Counted from the first letter of the stretch, positions 25,919 to 35,441 are shown. The stretch: 64,000 nucleotides of DNA from an uncultured Lachnospiraceae bacterium (GCA_910579505.1 CAJTTZ010000001.1:124001-188000), one strand, 5' to 3'. Numbers and translations are program-made. The notes: generated by a model from the sequence alone, not told the origin.

Positions 25919-27415
25919 TTATACCATCTTTTTAATTTCGTCATAGACGAACTGAACTTTGGGACCAATGATGACTTGAACGATCGTCTTATTCGGACGG
26001 AAAATGCCTGCAGCGCCGGAAGACTTAATCTTGCCTTCATTTACCAGCAGAGGATCCTTCACTTCTGTACGAACGCGGGTAATACAATAATCCAGACTAG
26101 CTAAATTCTCTTTGCCTCCCAAACCTTCCAGAATAATTTGTGCCATTGCAGTAAAGTCATTGTTCGCAAGTTCTATTTTCGTTTCACCCTCCTGATCATC
26201 TTCACGCCCTGGCGTTTTCAAATCCCATTTTGGGATGGCAAAATTAAAGACCAGAAAGAATACTACGAAAGCAGCAATACCCAAAGGGATAATCAGCCAC
26301 GTTTTATTTGCAGCAGGCAAAAAGGAAGAGAATACCAAATCGGTAGCGCCGGCTGAGAAGCAAAAACCAGCTCTGAAGCCTAAAGCAACGGTAATGGAAG
26401 CAAAAATACCACACAGCAGAGCATAAGCTATGTATAGAGGAAATGCCAGAAACATAAACGCAAATTCAAAAGGCTCCGTAACACCGCACATAAAGGCGGA
26501 AAGAGCAGCCGAAAGCATAATTCCCATTGTAACTTTGCGCTTATTGGGTTTCGCATTTTTAACAATGGCTAGAGCGCCGCCAAGCACACCGAACATCATG
26601 CAGGGGAAGAAACCTGACATATACATGCCGACGGACCAATTGACAGTATTTCCATTCGCCATAACGCCGCCTTCAGTCAGCCCAGCCCAGTAAGCCGTTA
26701 AATCACCAATACCGATGGTATCAAACCAGAACACATTATTCAGTGCATGATGTAATCCAAAAGAAATAAGTAAACGGTTAAGGAAAGTATAAATACCTAC
26801 CCCTACGACATCTAATTTTAAAATGCCATTGCCCAAAGATACCAACGCACTAAAAACGACAGGCCACGCAAAAAGCATGACAGCAGAGACCAAGATAGAC
26901 ACCATACCTGTGATAATAGCAACACAGCGTTTCCCGGAAAAGAACGAAAGAAAGTCAGGTAGTTTCGTATTTTTAAACTTATTGTAGCATATAGCGCCAA
27001 TCACTCCTGCGAGTATTCCAATAAAAGGATTGGCAATCTTACTAAATGCTACTTCGTTGACAGAACCTGCCACACACATAGAGGGAGCAATATTCACTAC
27101 TACAGCCGGATTGAGCAGACCTGTCATCATCAGCCATGAAACAAGTCCTGCCATCCCTCCAACACCATCTCCATCCTGAGACAAACCAACACCAACACTG
27201 ACAGCAAACAGAATCGGCATATTGTCGATGATGGCACCACCAGCCTTAATCAAAAAGAAACCGATCAAGTAGGCAATACCACTGGTAGGTGCATCCGGGA
27301 CACCCATAACACCGGGAGCCAAAGCATAACCCAAGCCCATTAATATTCCACAGATTGGCAGAACAGCAACCGGCAGCTGCATAGCTTTTCCAAGTTTTTG
27401 TAATTGTCTTAACAT
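25919..27415 (-). CDS. PTS glucose/maltose-family EIICB component
   Basis: A 498-residue sugar phosphotransferase permease. Residues 1-400 are the ten-helix EIIC domain of the glucose superfamily (LPVAVLPICGILMGLG near the start; FGLHHALNNVFWFDTIG mid-way). Residues ~415-498 are an EIIB domain with the phospho-cysteine in LDYCITRVR. No EIIA domain is attached or adjacent. The start MLRQLQKLGK is preceded by AAGGAGGG; an upstream in-frame methionine at 27463 has no such site. The adjacent HAD gene could act on the imported sugar phosphate. Sugar specificity cannot be read. Confidence 0.9.
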   Translation of the reverse strand: MLRQLQKLGKAMQLPVAVLPICGILMGLGYALAPGVMGVPDAPTSGIAYLIGFFLIKAGGAIIDNMPILFAVSVGVGLSQDGDGVGGMAGLVSWLMMTGLLNPAVVVNIAPSMCVAGSVNEVAFSKIANPFIGILAGVIGAICYNKFKNTKLPDFLSFFSGKRCVAIITGMVSILVSAVMLFAWPVVFSALVSLGNGILKLDVVGVGIYTFLNRLLISFGLHHALNNVFWFDTIGIGDLTAYWAGLTEGGVMANGNTVNWSVGMYMSGFFPCMMFGVLGGALAIVKNAKPNKRKVTMGIMLSAALSAFMCGVTEPFEFAFMFLAFPLYIAYALLCGIFASITVALGFRAGFCFSAGATDLVFSSFLPAANKTWLIIPLGIAAFVVFFLVFNFAIPKWDLKTPGREDDQEGETKIELANNDFTAMAQIILEGLGGKENLASLDYCITRVRTEVKDPLLVNEGKIKSSGAAGIFRPNKTIVQVIIGPKVQFVYDEIKKMV

Positions 27416-27518
27416 GATAACCCTCCTTTTTTTTAACATTTTATCGTAATCTCTACCAAGCAAATATCAATTTACCGACGAAATATATTACTATCCTGTT
27501 TTTTGACATTCTCCACTG

Positions 27519-28139
27519 TTAACAGCATAGAGATAATAAGTCGGCAGGTTTTTCCAAAAAATAATCTGCCCTTATGTGCTTGCTATGACTGCCCCATACT
27601 GCCAAAGCAAAATCAATTCCTGCATTTTCCGCACATTTACTGTCATATTTGCTATCTCCGATATAAAGCACTTTCCCATGGTCTGTTTTTGTTAATTCCA
27701 TATATTTCAAAAGTGGTGCGGCATTGGGTTTATGCTCCTGTGTATCGTCTGCACATATGATTTTCTTAAAATAATGGTTGATTCCAAACTGGCAAAAATC
27801 ATGTACAAATTCTTCCCTTGTCTTTGAGGTGACAATTCCCATTTCATAATCCAGACTTAGAAGATTTTTCAATAGTTCGGTTATCCCGTCAAATACTTTA
27901 ATGGTATCTGCATATTTACACATATTTTTATCCCATAACTCTATTGCATAGGAAATGTTTTTTATCTCAAGTTTTTTCAAAGCATCTATCCCGGTAATCC
28001 CTAACGCGAATTTTAGTTCAGAGCATGGTATCTCTTTCCCCGACATAGCCCTTATGGTTTCCTGTAAGGAATGTAAGACAGCATATTCCGTATCTATCAG
28101 AGTACCGTCAATGTCAAAAACAATATTTTTATATTTCAT
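27519..28139 (-). CDS. HAD-superfamily phosphatase (PGP/beta-PGM-like)
   Basis: A 206-residue HAD hydrolase with motif I FDIDGTLIDTE (residues 7-17), motif II VTSKTREE, lysine region KPNAAPLLKY and motif IV YIGDSKYDSKCAENAG. It has the small helical cap of the phosphoglycolate phosphatase / beta-phosphoglucomutase group. It is transcribed towards the PTS gene, 104 bp away, so a role in sugar-phosphate metabolism is likely. Confidence 0.88.
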   Translation of the reverse strand: MKYKNIVFDIDGTLIDTEYAVLHSLQETIRAMSGKEIPCSELKFALGITGIDALKKLEIKNISYAIELWDKNMCKYADTIKVFDGITELLKNLLSLDYEMGIVTSKTREEFVHDFCQFGINHYFKKIICADDTQEHKPNAAPLLKYMELTKTDHGKVLYIGDSKYDSKCAENAGIDFALAVWGSHSKHIRADYFLEKPADLLSLCC

Positions 28140-28282
28140 GTAGCCGCCTTTCCCGGTCTGCTTCAAAATAACAGATGTATAAATCCGCACATTTCCCCTA
28201 TTTTACCCAACAGTTCCCGAAGAGTGAAGGGGCTGGCAGATAAACCGTCCAGCCCCTTTATGATGAAATATTTACAGACAAA

Positions 28283-28522
28283 TCAGCAATCCCCGGCATA
28301 ATATGAAACAATGTTCATATAGTCCGTTTGATTAGGGATTTCTAAAACAAGCCGCAGGCAGTTTTTGTTTTGGAAATACTGCCGCCACAAACCGCCCTGG
28401 ATCTTTTCTTCCCCATTGATGTTCAGTTTTGTACCGTCCGGGCAGAGCATATTTACTTTGCCGGTACAGGCATTGACCGTATCTAAAAAATATTTCATGT
28501 TCAGAATGTTCAGTTTTAACAC
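28283..28522 (-). CDS. small conserved-looking protein of unknown function
   Basis: A 79-residue protein starting at a GTG, with GGAGG ten bases upstream. It begins VLKLNILNMKYFLDTVNACT and ends MNIVSYYAGDC. The coherent composition, ribosome site and terminal Cys argue for a real gene. I do not assign a function. It lies in the AT-rich block with the PTS and HAD genes. Confidence 0.6.
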   Translation of the reverse strand: MLKLNILNMKYFLDTVNACTGKVNMLCPDGTKLNINGEEKIQGGLWRQYFQNKNCLRLVLEIPNQTDYMNIVSYYAGDC

Positions 28523-28738
28523 TTTGCACTCACCTCCTGTAAATAACTGATTTACTTTACAGATATCATTATAATGCAGGCGGCGCAGGAAAAATATTTC
28601 ATTTCTGCCCTTATCTATCACTATTCTGACATTTCCTCCGATGTTACTTCTGCTGTAACATCTGCCATAATTTCCAATGGTACATTACAGGCAAGACCAG
28701 TCAACTGAAAATGCGGAACAAACGGAGATCATACAATT

Positions 28739-28900
28739 ATGGAAAAGGAATACGGTATGCTTGCTTATGATAGTAACGGTGTGCCCTTGCAATTATATTG
28801 GGATTTTTTAGACAGTAGCGCGGAATGTAGCTATGATTGTGTAGTCAGAACAGACAATGTAAATCTTTTGCCATGCCAAACTTATACAGGCAGGCAAATA
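28739..28900 (+). pseudogene. truncated fragment of an unidentified protein
   Basis: From ATG 28739 the frame reads as real protein sequence (LAYDSNGVPLQLYWDFLDSS, then NVNLLPCQTYTG) and then loses coherence where it runs antisense to the end of apbE. I read it as a C-terminal domain fragment cut by the same event that changed the apbE tail. Family unknown. Confidence 0.45.
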
Positions 28901-29993
28901 GACGTTCATACGTTACAGAACTATTACCCATACACCTATCATTTGCAGGGAAATTCTCCGACCGATACTGCACCCCGTCCCGAGTAACCAGCAGATACGC
29001 CACGTCCTTCTCTGCATCCAGGAGTTTTCGTCCATCCTCAAGGCCCAGGCAGAGGCAGGCGGTGGACAGGGCGTCTGCCTTCACGGAGGAGGGGCATATA
29101 ATTGTCACGCCGGCAAGTTCGTTGTCCACGGGGCAGCCGGTGGCGGTGTCGAGGACGTGGTGATAGAGCACGCCGTCCTCATAAAAACACCGCTCGTAGA
29201 TGCCTGAGGTCACCACGGAAGTATCTCTGATCTCAATGGCGTCCAGAGACTTTCCGGTCTCGGCGAAGGGCTCCTGAATGCCGATGCGGAAGGGGGTGCC
29301 GTCCGGCTTTTCACCGACGGCGAGCACATTGCCGCCAAGGCTGATGCAGGCGCTTTTTACGTTCTGGGAGAGAAGGTATTCTTTCATCCTGTCCGCGATA
29401 TAGCCCTTGGCGATGAAGCCAAGATCGACGGCGGCTTTTTTGTCAGTCAGCGTGACGGTGCGGTAGACGGACTCGCCGGTCCCGTCCGAGGGAGCCGTGC
29501 CAAAGCGGATGTTGTCATAGGAGACGTGGGAGAGTGCCTCCTTGATGGCGGCATCATCCGGCACATGGGCGTCACCCTCGGAGCCGAAGTCCCAAAGTTC
29601 GCTGACCGGGCGGATGGTGGGGTCTATGGCGCCCTCTGTGGTGTTGGCATAGTCTGCCGCCAAAATCAGCAGCTTGGCCGTCTCCTCCGACACCGTGACG
29701 GTTTCGCCGCCGGCGTGATTGATGTTCCACACATCCGAGCCTTCCTTTGTGGCGCTGAACAGGTTCTCATATTTTTCCGCCAGAGCGAAACAGCCGTCCA
29801 GAACCGCCGCATCTTCCGTGTCATATAAAGTAATCTGAATCACCGTATCAAAGTAGAATCCTGTCCGGGAGATCGGCTCAACATTTTTCGTACAGCCGGT
29901 CAAAATGGTGGAAACGAGAGAGAGGGTTGCGGTAAAGGTGATTGTGAACCATATCATATACAATTTTTGTGTTGATTCGTGAAGTGGTTTCAT
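28845..29993 (-). CDS. apbE: FAD:protein FMN transferase, lipoprotein
   Basis: ApbE transfers FMN onto threonine in RnfD and RnfG, so this gene probably matures the Rnf complex encoded at 5.7-10.9 kb. A lipoprotein signal ends STILTGC. Catalytic-domain motifs are FDTVIQITLY, AIDPTIRPVSELWDFG, AVDLGFIAKGYIAD, SLGGNVLAVGEKPDG and the metal/FAD segment DALSTACLCLG. The normal end is near RSENFP; the last ~30 residues look foreign and overlap a gene fragment on the other strand. Start codon uncertain: 29993 is used, 30002 and 30047 are alternatives. Confidence 0.9.
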   Translation of the reverse strand: MKPLHESTQKLYMIWFTITFTATLSLVSTILTGCTKNVEPISRTGFYFDTVIQITLYDTEDAAVLDGCFALAEKYENLFSATKEGSDVWNINHAGGETVTVSEETAKLLILAADYANTTEGAIDPTIRPVSELWDFGSEGDAHVPDDAAIKEALSHVSYDNIRFGTAPSDGTGESVYRTVTLTDKKAAVDLGFIAKGYIADRMKEYLLSQNVKSACISLGGNVLAVGEKPDGTPFRIGIQEPFAETGKSLDAIEIRDTSVVTSGIYERCFYEDGVLYHHVLDTATGCPVDNELAGVTIICPSSVKADALSTACLCLGLEDGRKLLDAEKDVAYLLVTRDGVQYRSENFPANDRCMGNSSVTYERLFACLYKFGMAKDLHCLF

Positions 29994-30025
29994 ATTTGTC
30001 ATTTTCCTAATCAGATTCCTAATAT

Positions 30026-30862
30026 TTACTTTATATTTTCGACCCACCTAAAAAACTGATCCAGCCCCCGGTTTGTCTCCCGTGTCTCCAGAAACATCCC
30101 CGCCGTATACCATGAGTGCGTATTTTTCTGATCCACCACAGAATACAGCTCACAAGGAATACCCAGTTTTTTCGCTTTCTCATAAAACCGCTTCGCACAG
30201 GAGTAGGAGATCAGCCCGTCGTGTCTGCTTTGGATTAACAGCATCGGGATATCACTTTTCGTCATCAGGGCGCACGGTTCGGCCTGCGTCCTGTCATAAC
30301 CCTTTGCGAAAAGCTGGTTCAGGAGCAGTTTTACGGAGAGGGAATCGTTTTCGGAAAAACGGTAGGGACCGCCTACGCCGATAAATCCGCCTACGGGAGA
30401 TAAGTCCACGTCGAATTCTTCCTGTATTTTTTTGCTGTAACAGAGAAGGGAGGTCAGATGTGCCCCCGCGGAGGGACCAGACACAATGATCTTTGAGACG
30501 TCGATGCCTTTTCCTTTCAAAAAGGAAACAGCCGCTTTATAACCGTTACAGACGTCTTCGATCTGGCAGGGGTATTTGCTTTTGGGGGACAGTCTGTATC
30601 CAAGGGAGACGAAACGGTAACCGTTTCCCGCAACACATTGACCCACAAAGTCAAATAGTTTCGGAGACCCCGCGTTCCAGCCGCCGCCGTGCACCCAGAG
30701 GATGATTTTACCGCTCTTGATTTGTTTCGGTTCGTAATATAAAAAATACTGCTGCCTGTCGCTGCCAAAAGGTACGGCCTGCGGTCTGATTTCCTTTTTC
30801 ACCCGGAGCAGTTTTGCGTACAAGCCTGGGTAACTGAGACTTTCACGAGTGGAATCTTTCAT
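30026..30862 (-). CDS. alpha/beta-hydrolase (esterase/lipase-like)
   Basis: A 278-residue alpha/beta hydrolase of the hormone-sensitive-lipase type. The oxyanion motif is HGGGWNAG (residues ~57-64), the nucleophile serine is in SGPSAGAHL (~130), and the acid and histidine are expected in SRHDGLIS and THSWYT. No signal peptide. The physiological ester is unknown. It precedes apbE on the same strand with a 32-bp gap. Confidence 0.87.
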   Translation of the reverse strand: MKDSTRESLSYPGLYAKLLRVKKEIRPQAVPFGSDRQQYFLYYEPKQIKSGKIILWVHGGGWNAGSPKLFDFVGQCVAGNGYRFVSLGYRLSPKSKYPCQIEDVCNGYKAAVSFLKGKGIDVSKIIVSGPSAGAHLTSLLCYSKKIQEEFDVDLSPVGGFIGVGGPYRFSENDSLSVKLLLNQLFAKGYDRTQAEPCALMTKSDIPMLLIQSRHDGLISYSCAKRFYEKAKKLGIPCELYSVVDQKNTHSWYTAGMFLETRETNRGLDQFFRWVENIK

Positions 30863-30893
30863 AAACAAAACCTTTCCTATTTATGGAGTAAAG

Positions 30894-30922
30894 TTGCCAT
30901 TTCCCACATATCATGGTATCAT
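30894..30922 (+). promoter_or_regulatory. sigma-A-type promoter for the GH25 gene
   Basis: TTGCCA (30894-30899), exactly 17 bp, TATCAT (30917-30922), 61 bp before the GH25 start. Confidence 0.65.
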
Positions 30923-30983
30923 ATCTTCGGATGAAAAGACAGTGTGAAAGCAGTTTTGGCAGAGTAGAATCATGGAGGTTAGT

Positions 30984-32159
30984 ATGAAATTACCGGGAGA
31001 AGAGGAAGCGGGGGGAGGCGTAGGTCCTTCTTTGGTTTATATGGTGATCGGTGTGTCTGTTTTTGTCCTGATCGTTCTGTTTGCCGTGTTCAAAGGTAAC
31101 GACAGCAAGCGCGGAGGCAGCGAATATCTGCGGGAGGCACAGGAGCAGAAGGAGGAAGAGGTGAAACAGGAGGAGCTGGCGGCGGTGGAAGAGGAAGAAG
31201 TGGCGCCCAAACTTCGTGCGGAAGATCTGGATTTCTGGGACATGTACCCGGAGGAGGAAGAGACGGAGCCGGAAACGGATACAGCGGACGCTTCAGAATC
31301 GGTGACCACGAAGAATCCTTACACTGAGAAAGCGGAGCGTGAGAAAGAGGAGGAGCGGCAGAGGGAAGAGGAAGCAAAGAACGATCCGTCAACCGACGGA
31401 AAGCATACCTTGATTACGAACCGTGACGGATCAGAGGAATGGGTGTTAATCAGTCCTTATCTGAAGAAGAATACTTTTGATTTTACAAAGATGGAAGACA
31501 AGGCCGGTCTGAAACGATATGTGGAAAACGGCAGAAAAACTTCCTATGTCGGCGTTGATATTTCCAAGCATACAGGGAAGATTTATTTTCCGAGCCTAAA
31601 GGCGGCGGGGGTGGATTATGTGATGATCCGTCTCGGCAGCAGAGGTTACAGCACCGGGCAGATCACGCTGGATGAAAATTTTAAGGAGAATATCGAGGGT
31701 GCGATTGAGGCGCAGCTTGATGTGGGAATCTATTTTTATTCTCAGGCAATCTCGCAGGACGAGGCTGTTCAGGAAGCGAATTTCGTCGTACAGAATCTGG
31801 AGCCATATAGGACGCATGTGAAATATCCTGTGGCGTTCAATATGGGTTTTGTGTCCAATGATAAGTCGAGGATCGAGGGACTCAGCCGGGAGGATAAGAC
31901 GGCGGTGACGGTCAGCTTTCTTGACGCTGTCAGGGCGGCGGGTTATGTGCCCATGGTTTATGGGGATAAAGAGTGGCTGTTAAAAGAAGTGGATCTTGCA
32001 AAGCTGCAGGATTATGACGTGTGGCTTTCGCAGGAAGAGGAAATTCCTGATTATCCTTACCGCTATGCCATGTGGCAGTACAATACGGACGGGGTGCTGA
32101 ACGGTATAGACGGCGGGGCGGATTTGAATATCTGCTTTGTCAGCTACTCGGAGCGGTAG
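30984..32159 (+). CDS. membrane-anchored GH25 lysozyme-like protein
   Basis: A 391-residue protein: an N-terminal helix (~16-36), a long Glu/Lys-rich low-complexity stalk (~45-140) and a GH25 glycoside hydrolase domain (~185-391). The domain starts VGVDISKHTG and contains VDYVMIRLGSRGYSTG, with the catalytic acid expected around DVGIYFYSQAIS. One departure: the usual D-x-E of GH25 (…YPVAFDxE…) reads YPVAFNMG here, so the muralytic acid may be missing. It could bind rather than cut peptidoglycan. GGAGG lies five bases before the ATG. Confidence 0.85.
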   Translation: MKLPGEEEAGGGVGPSLVYMVIGVSVFVLIVLFAVFKGNDSKRGGSEYLREAQEQKEEEVKQEELAAVEEEEVAPKLRAEDLDFWDMYPEEEETEPETDTADASESVTTKNPYTEKAEREKEEERQREEEAKNDPSTDGKHTLITNRDGSEEWVLISPYLKKNTFDFTKMEDKAGLKRYVENGRKTSYVGVDISKHTGKIYFPSLKAAGVDYVMIRLGSRGYSTGQITLDENFKENIEGAIEAQLDVGIYFYSQAISQDEAVQEANFVVQNLEPYRTHVKYPVAFNMGFVSNDKSRIEGLSREDKTAVTVSFLDAVRAAGYVPMVYGDKEWLLKEVDLAKLQDYDVWLSQEEEIPDYPYRYAMWQYNTDGVLNGIDGGADLNICFVSYSER

Positions 32160-32941
32160 TTTAAAAGGCGGGAAGAAACCTGAACGGAACGATACAGGTC
32201 GGCGTAGACGTCGGGGGATATTCCCTCCATGTAGTTGGGGGAATATGCTTTGTCTATGCCGGCTTTTTTTAACAGATCAATCGCCTTGTTGTAAGCGATG
32301 GCGGCTTCCAGTTCCGTGTCGTAGGTGCCTACCTTTACATCGCCTTTTACATGGATTTTTACCCGGTACCGTGTAAGTCCTTTTTCCTGCACGACGTTTA
32401 CGCCGTGAAAACGGTTTATGATTTCAATATTTTCATAGCGCAGGTCATTTTTGTTGCCGTTGATGAAACGGTAGTCCCGTCCCTCCACCGCGTAGTTTTT
32501 AATGCCGTAACGGTTCATTATGTTGATCTGCATGCCGTAGTCGGCGATGAAGTAGTGTCCGCCGCGTCTGGAAATTCTGCGGGAGGAGTAATAAAACAGG
32601 TCGTCTTTGTCAAAGATAAAAAATTCAGCCGGCGAAAAATAATAATAGAAAAAGCGGGGACGGATGTAGATGGGGGAGGAAAAATAAAGCCCGTTGTCCC
32701 GGAAATTAATCAGACAGACCCATTTGGAGAAAGCGAGCGGGGAGTCTTCATGGTAGTCTTCCAGACGGAAGGAGGCATCGTTTAAGAGCGCAGAGGCCAT
32801 GCAGTAGATCTCATGCGCTTTTTGTCTGTCTTCGTGACTGCCAAGGCTTATATGTTTATTGCGATAAGTTAATGAAGCGCGGAAATAGACGGTTCCGTCC
32901 TTCTTTTTTGCCGTATATACGCCCGGTAATGGCTGATTCAT
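32144..32941 (-). CDS. protein with two AP2-like domains around a degenerate HNH-like core
   Basis: A 265-residue protein. Residues ~5-55 (PGVYTAKKKDGTVYFRASLT) and ~185-245 (FHGVNVVQEKGLTRYRVKIH…VGTYDTELEAAIAYNKA) look like AP2/integrase-type DNA-binding domains. Between them, RFINGNKNDLRYENIEIIN resembles the last part of an HNH homing-endonuclease domain (INGNxxDNRxxNLxxx), but the catalytic histidines are not obvious. It may be a domesticated homing-endonuclease relative acting as a DNA-binding protein. It overlaps the GH25 gene's 3' end by 16 bp. Confidence 0.6.
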   Translation of the reverse strand: MNQPLPGVYTAKKKDGTVYFRASLTYRNKHISLGSHEDRQKAHEIYCMASALLNDASFRLEDYHEDSPLAFSKWVCLINFRDNGLYFSSPIYIRPRFFYYYFSPAEFFIFDKDDLFYYSSRRISRRGGHYFIADYGMQINIMNRYGIKNYAVEGRDYRFINGNKNDLRYENIEIINRFHGVNVVQEKGLTRYRVKIHVKGDVKVGTYDTELEAAIAYNKAIDLLKKAGIDKAYSPNYMEGISPDVYADLYRSVQVSSRLLNYRSE

Positions 32942-33089
32942 GGCCGCTCCTCCTTTTAAGTAATTGTACCATTTTTGAGAAAAAAAACAAATTCAGAAAT
33001 ATTTTTCCTTATTTCTGCATAGAATATGATAGCAGCCAAATGAGTCACAGTGTTTCAAACGGTAAACTGCTTTGACTATGGAGGAAGAG

Positions 33090-33710
33090 ATGTACAGGAA
33101 ATATATTACAGGCTTCTTTTTGGCGGGGATGACCATACTATCATCATGGCTCTGCGTCAGGGAGCTGAAGATTGATCGGATATCGGCCAAGCCTGCTTTC
33201 CGCATGGAATACCTGGACACGTCGATGGAGGAGGATAAGCAAAGTTTTGTTGAGATGCTTGAGAGCGTATCCTCGGGACAGAGAGTGGTGGATTACGAGG
33301 TATTGGAACAGACGAAGAAGTATCAGTTGTCGGACAAGGACTATGATGCGCTTCTTCGGATTGTGGAGGCGGAGGCAGGCGGCGAGGACCAGGACGGAAA
33401 ACTTCTGGTGGCAAATGTTGTCCTAAACAGAGTGAATAGCGAGCTGTTCCCGGATACGGTACTTGAGGTGGTTATGCAGAAGGAACAGGGGATTGCCCAG
33501 TTTTCACCTACCGTGGACGGCAGATACACAAACGTCTGTGTCAGTAATGATACGGTTGAGGCGGTGGAGCGCGCCCTGTACGGAGAAGATATTTCCCAGG
33601 GAGCGTTGTATTTCTGTGCCCGTGAAAAGGCGGATTCCGACAAACTCAAATGGTTCGACAGAAAACTGACCAGACTTTTTTCCTACGGACACCACGAATT
33701 CTTTTTATGA
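33090..33710 (+). CDS. SleB-type cell wall hydrolase
   Basis: A 206-residue protein with an N-terminal membrane helix (~6-24) and a C-terminal hydrolase_2 (SleB/CwlJ) domain: RIVEAEAGGEDQDGKLLVAN holds the catalytic glutamate and VVLNRVNS and FSPTVDGRY follow. SleB enzymes are lytic transglycosylases acting on spore cortex, though vegetative relatives are common. The start at MYRK follows GGAGG; earlier in-frame codons at 33072 and 33078 are less likely. Confidence 0.87.
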   Translation: MYRKYITGFFLAGMTILSSWLCVRELKIDRISAKPAFRMEYLDTSMEEDKQSFVEMLESVSSGQRVVDYEVLEQTKKYQLSDKDYDALLRIVEAEAGGEDQDGKLLVANVVLNRVNSELFPDTVLEVVMQKEQGIAQFSPTVDGRYTNVCVSNDTVEAVERALYGEDISQGALYFCAREKADSDKLKWFDRKLTRLFSYGHHEFFL

Positions 33711-33839
33711 GGATTGTTGCGTGAGCTTTCAAAGTGTGATAACATTCAAGTTGGCAATGAGCGGTGCGCAGACAGAGGAAAACCGAAGGTTTTTCGAGTG
33801 GAGCACCGTACCTTAAAGAAGAAAGGTATGGAAAAAAGG

Positions 33840-35327
33840 ATGGAAGTTTTATACAGCAGTACCAGGGACGGCAGGGAAAAGATTACTGCGTCACAGGCAA
33901 TTTTAAAAGGTTTGTCGGCGGACGGGGGGCTTTTCGTTCCGAATCACATCCCGGCGCTTTCCTGTTCCATGAGGGAACTTGCGGGGAAGAGCTATCAGGA
34001 GACCGCCTATGAGGTGATGAAGCTGTTTCTGACTGATTTTACGGAGGAAGAGCTTAAGACCTGTATCTCGCGGGCTTACGACGCTAAGTTCGATACGGAA
34101 GTGATCGCGCCCCTTGTGGAGGCGGAGGGAGCTTTTTATCTGGAACTGTTCCACGGGGCGACCATCGCTTTTAAGGACATGGCGCTGTCGATTCTGCCTC
34201 ATCTGATGATCACTTCCGCGAGGAAGAACCATGTGGAGAATGAGATCGTGATTCTGACGGCCACTTCCGGCGATACGGGCAAGGCGGCTCTGGCGGGCTT
34301 TGCGGATGTGGCGGGCACGAAGATCATCGTGTTTTATCCGAAGAACGGCGTCAGCCTGATTCAGGAGAAACAGATGGTGACCCAGAAGGGAGACAATACC
34401 TTTGTGGTCGGCATTCACGGCAATTTTGACGACGCCCAGACAGGCGTAAAAATGCTTTTCAATGATAAGGAGCTGGCAGAGGAGATGGCAGGATGCGGCC
34501 TGCAGTTTTCTTCCGCTAATTCCATCAATATCGGCCGGCTGGTGCCCCAGGTGGTTTATTATGTGTACGCTTACGCGCAGCTTTTGAAGGAAGAAAAGAT
34601 TCAGGATGGCGAAAAGATCAATGTGACCGTTCCCACAGGAAACTTTGGAAATATTCTGGCGGCATTCTACGCGAAGAATATGGGTGTGCCGATTAACAGA
34701 CTGATCTGTGCCTCCAATGAAAATAAAGTGCTCTACGATTTCTTCCAGACGGGGGATTACGACAGGAACCGGGAATTTAAGCTGACCAGTTCCCCTTCCA
34801 TGGATATACTGATTTCCAGCAACTTAGAGAGACTGATCTACCGCATCGCGGGCAGCGACCCGGAGAAGAATGCGGCGATGATGAAGAGCCTGTCCGAGCA
34901 GGGCAGTTATCAGATTACGGCCCAAATGCGGGAGCAGCTTGCCGATTTCTACGGGAATTTTGCCGACGAGACGGAGACGGCGGACAGAATCCGTGCCATG
35001 TATGAAAATACAGGCTATGTGCTCGACACCCATACGGCGGTGGCAAGCGCGGTGTATGGAAAGTATGTGTCAGACACGAAGGATGAGACGAAGACGGTGA
35101 TCGCTTCCACGGCGAGTCCCTTCAAGTTTACGAGAAGCGTGATGAATGCCATTGACCCGAAGTATGACGCCATGGGTGATTTTGAGCTGGTGGATGAGCT
35201 TTCCCGGATTGGGAATGTGGCGGTGCCGAAGGCCATTGAAGAGATACGCACTGCGCCGGTTCTGCACGATCACGTGTGCGATAAGACTGAGATGAAAGCG
35301 GCTGTGAAGCAGTTCCTGGGGCTTTAG
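33840..35327 (+). CDS. thrC: threonine synthase
   Basis: Threonine synthase converts O-phosphohomoserine to threonine with PLP. The 495-residue length fits the longer, yeast/E. coli-like class. Visible features are YSSTRDG at the start, the PLP-lysine segment LFHGATIAFKDMALS, the phosphate loop TATSGDTGKAALAGF, VPTGNFGNILAAFYAKNMG and STASPFKF near the C-terminus. The start is uncertain; 33828 is also possible. No homoserine kinase or dehydrogenase is adjacent. Confidence 0.93.
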   Translation: MEVLYSSTRDGREKITASQAILKGLSADGGLFVPNHIPALSCSMRELAGKSYQETAYEVMKLFLTDFTEEELKTCISRAYDAKFDTEVIAPLVEAEGAFYLELFHGATIAFKDMALSILPHLMITSARKNHVENEIVILTATSGDTGKAALAGFADVAGTKIIVFYPKNGVSLIQEKQMVTQKGDNTFVVGIHGNFDDAQTGVKMLFNDKELAEEMAGCGLQFSSANSINIGRLVPQVVYYVYAYAQLLKEEKIQDGEKINVTVPTGNFGNILAAFYAKNMGVPINRLICASNENKVLYDFFQTGDYDRNREFKLTSSPSMDILISSNLERLIYRIAGSDPEKNAAMMKSLSEQGSYQITAQMREQLADFYGNFADETETADRIRAMYENTGYVLDTHTAVASAVYGKYVSDTKDETKTVIASTASPFKFTRSVMNAIDPKYDAMGDFELVDELSRIGNVAVPKAIEEIRTAPVLHDHVCDKTEMKAAVKQFLGL

Positions 35328-35369
35328 TAGGGTGTCTTGGGAAAGAACATAAATGAAAATAAAAAAGTA

Positions 35370-35410
35370 AGGAAGATACGGCGGTCAGCCATTTCTTTCT
35401 TACTTTTCTA
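35370..35410 (+). terminator. intrinsic terminator after thrC
   Basis: AAAAGTAAG pairs with CTTACTTTT, extended by GAA/TTC, followed by CTATTATATC. Confidence 0.6.
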
Positions 35411-35441
35411 TTATATCATAAAATCTCTATTTTCTCAAGAC

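Noticed and set aside
28283..28621. A longer 112-residue version of the small gene
   Set aside because: The first ATG has no ribosome site, while GGAGG is well placed for the GTG at 28522.
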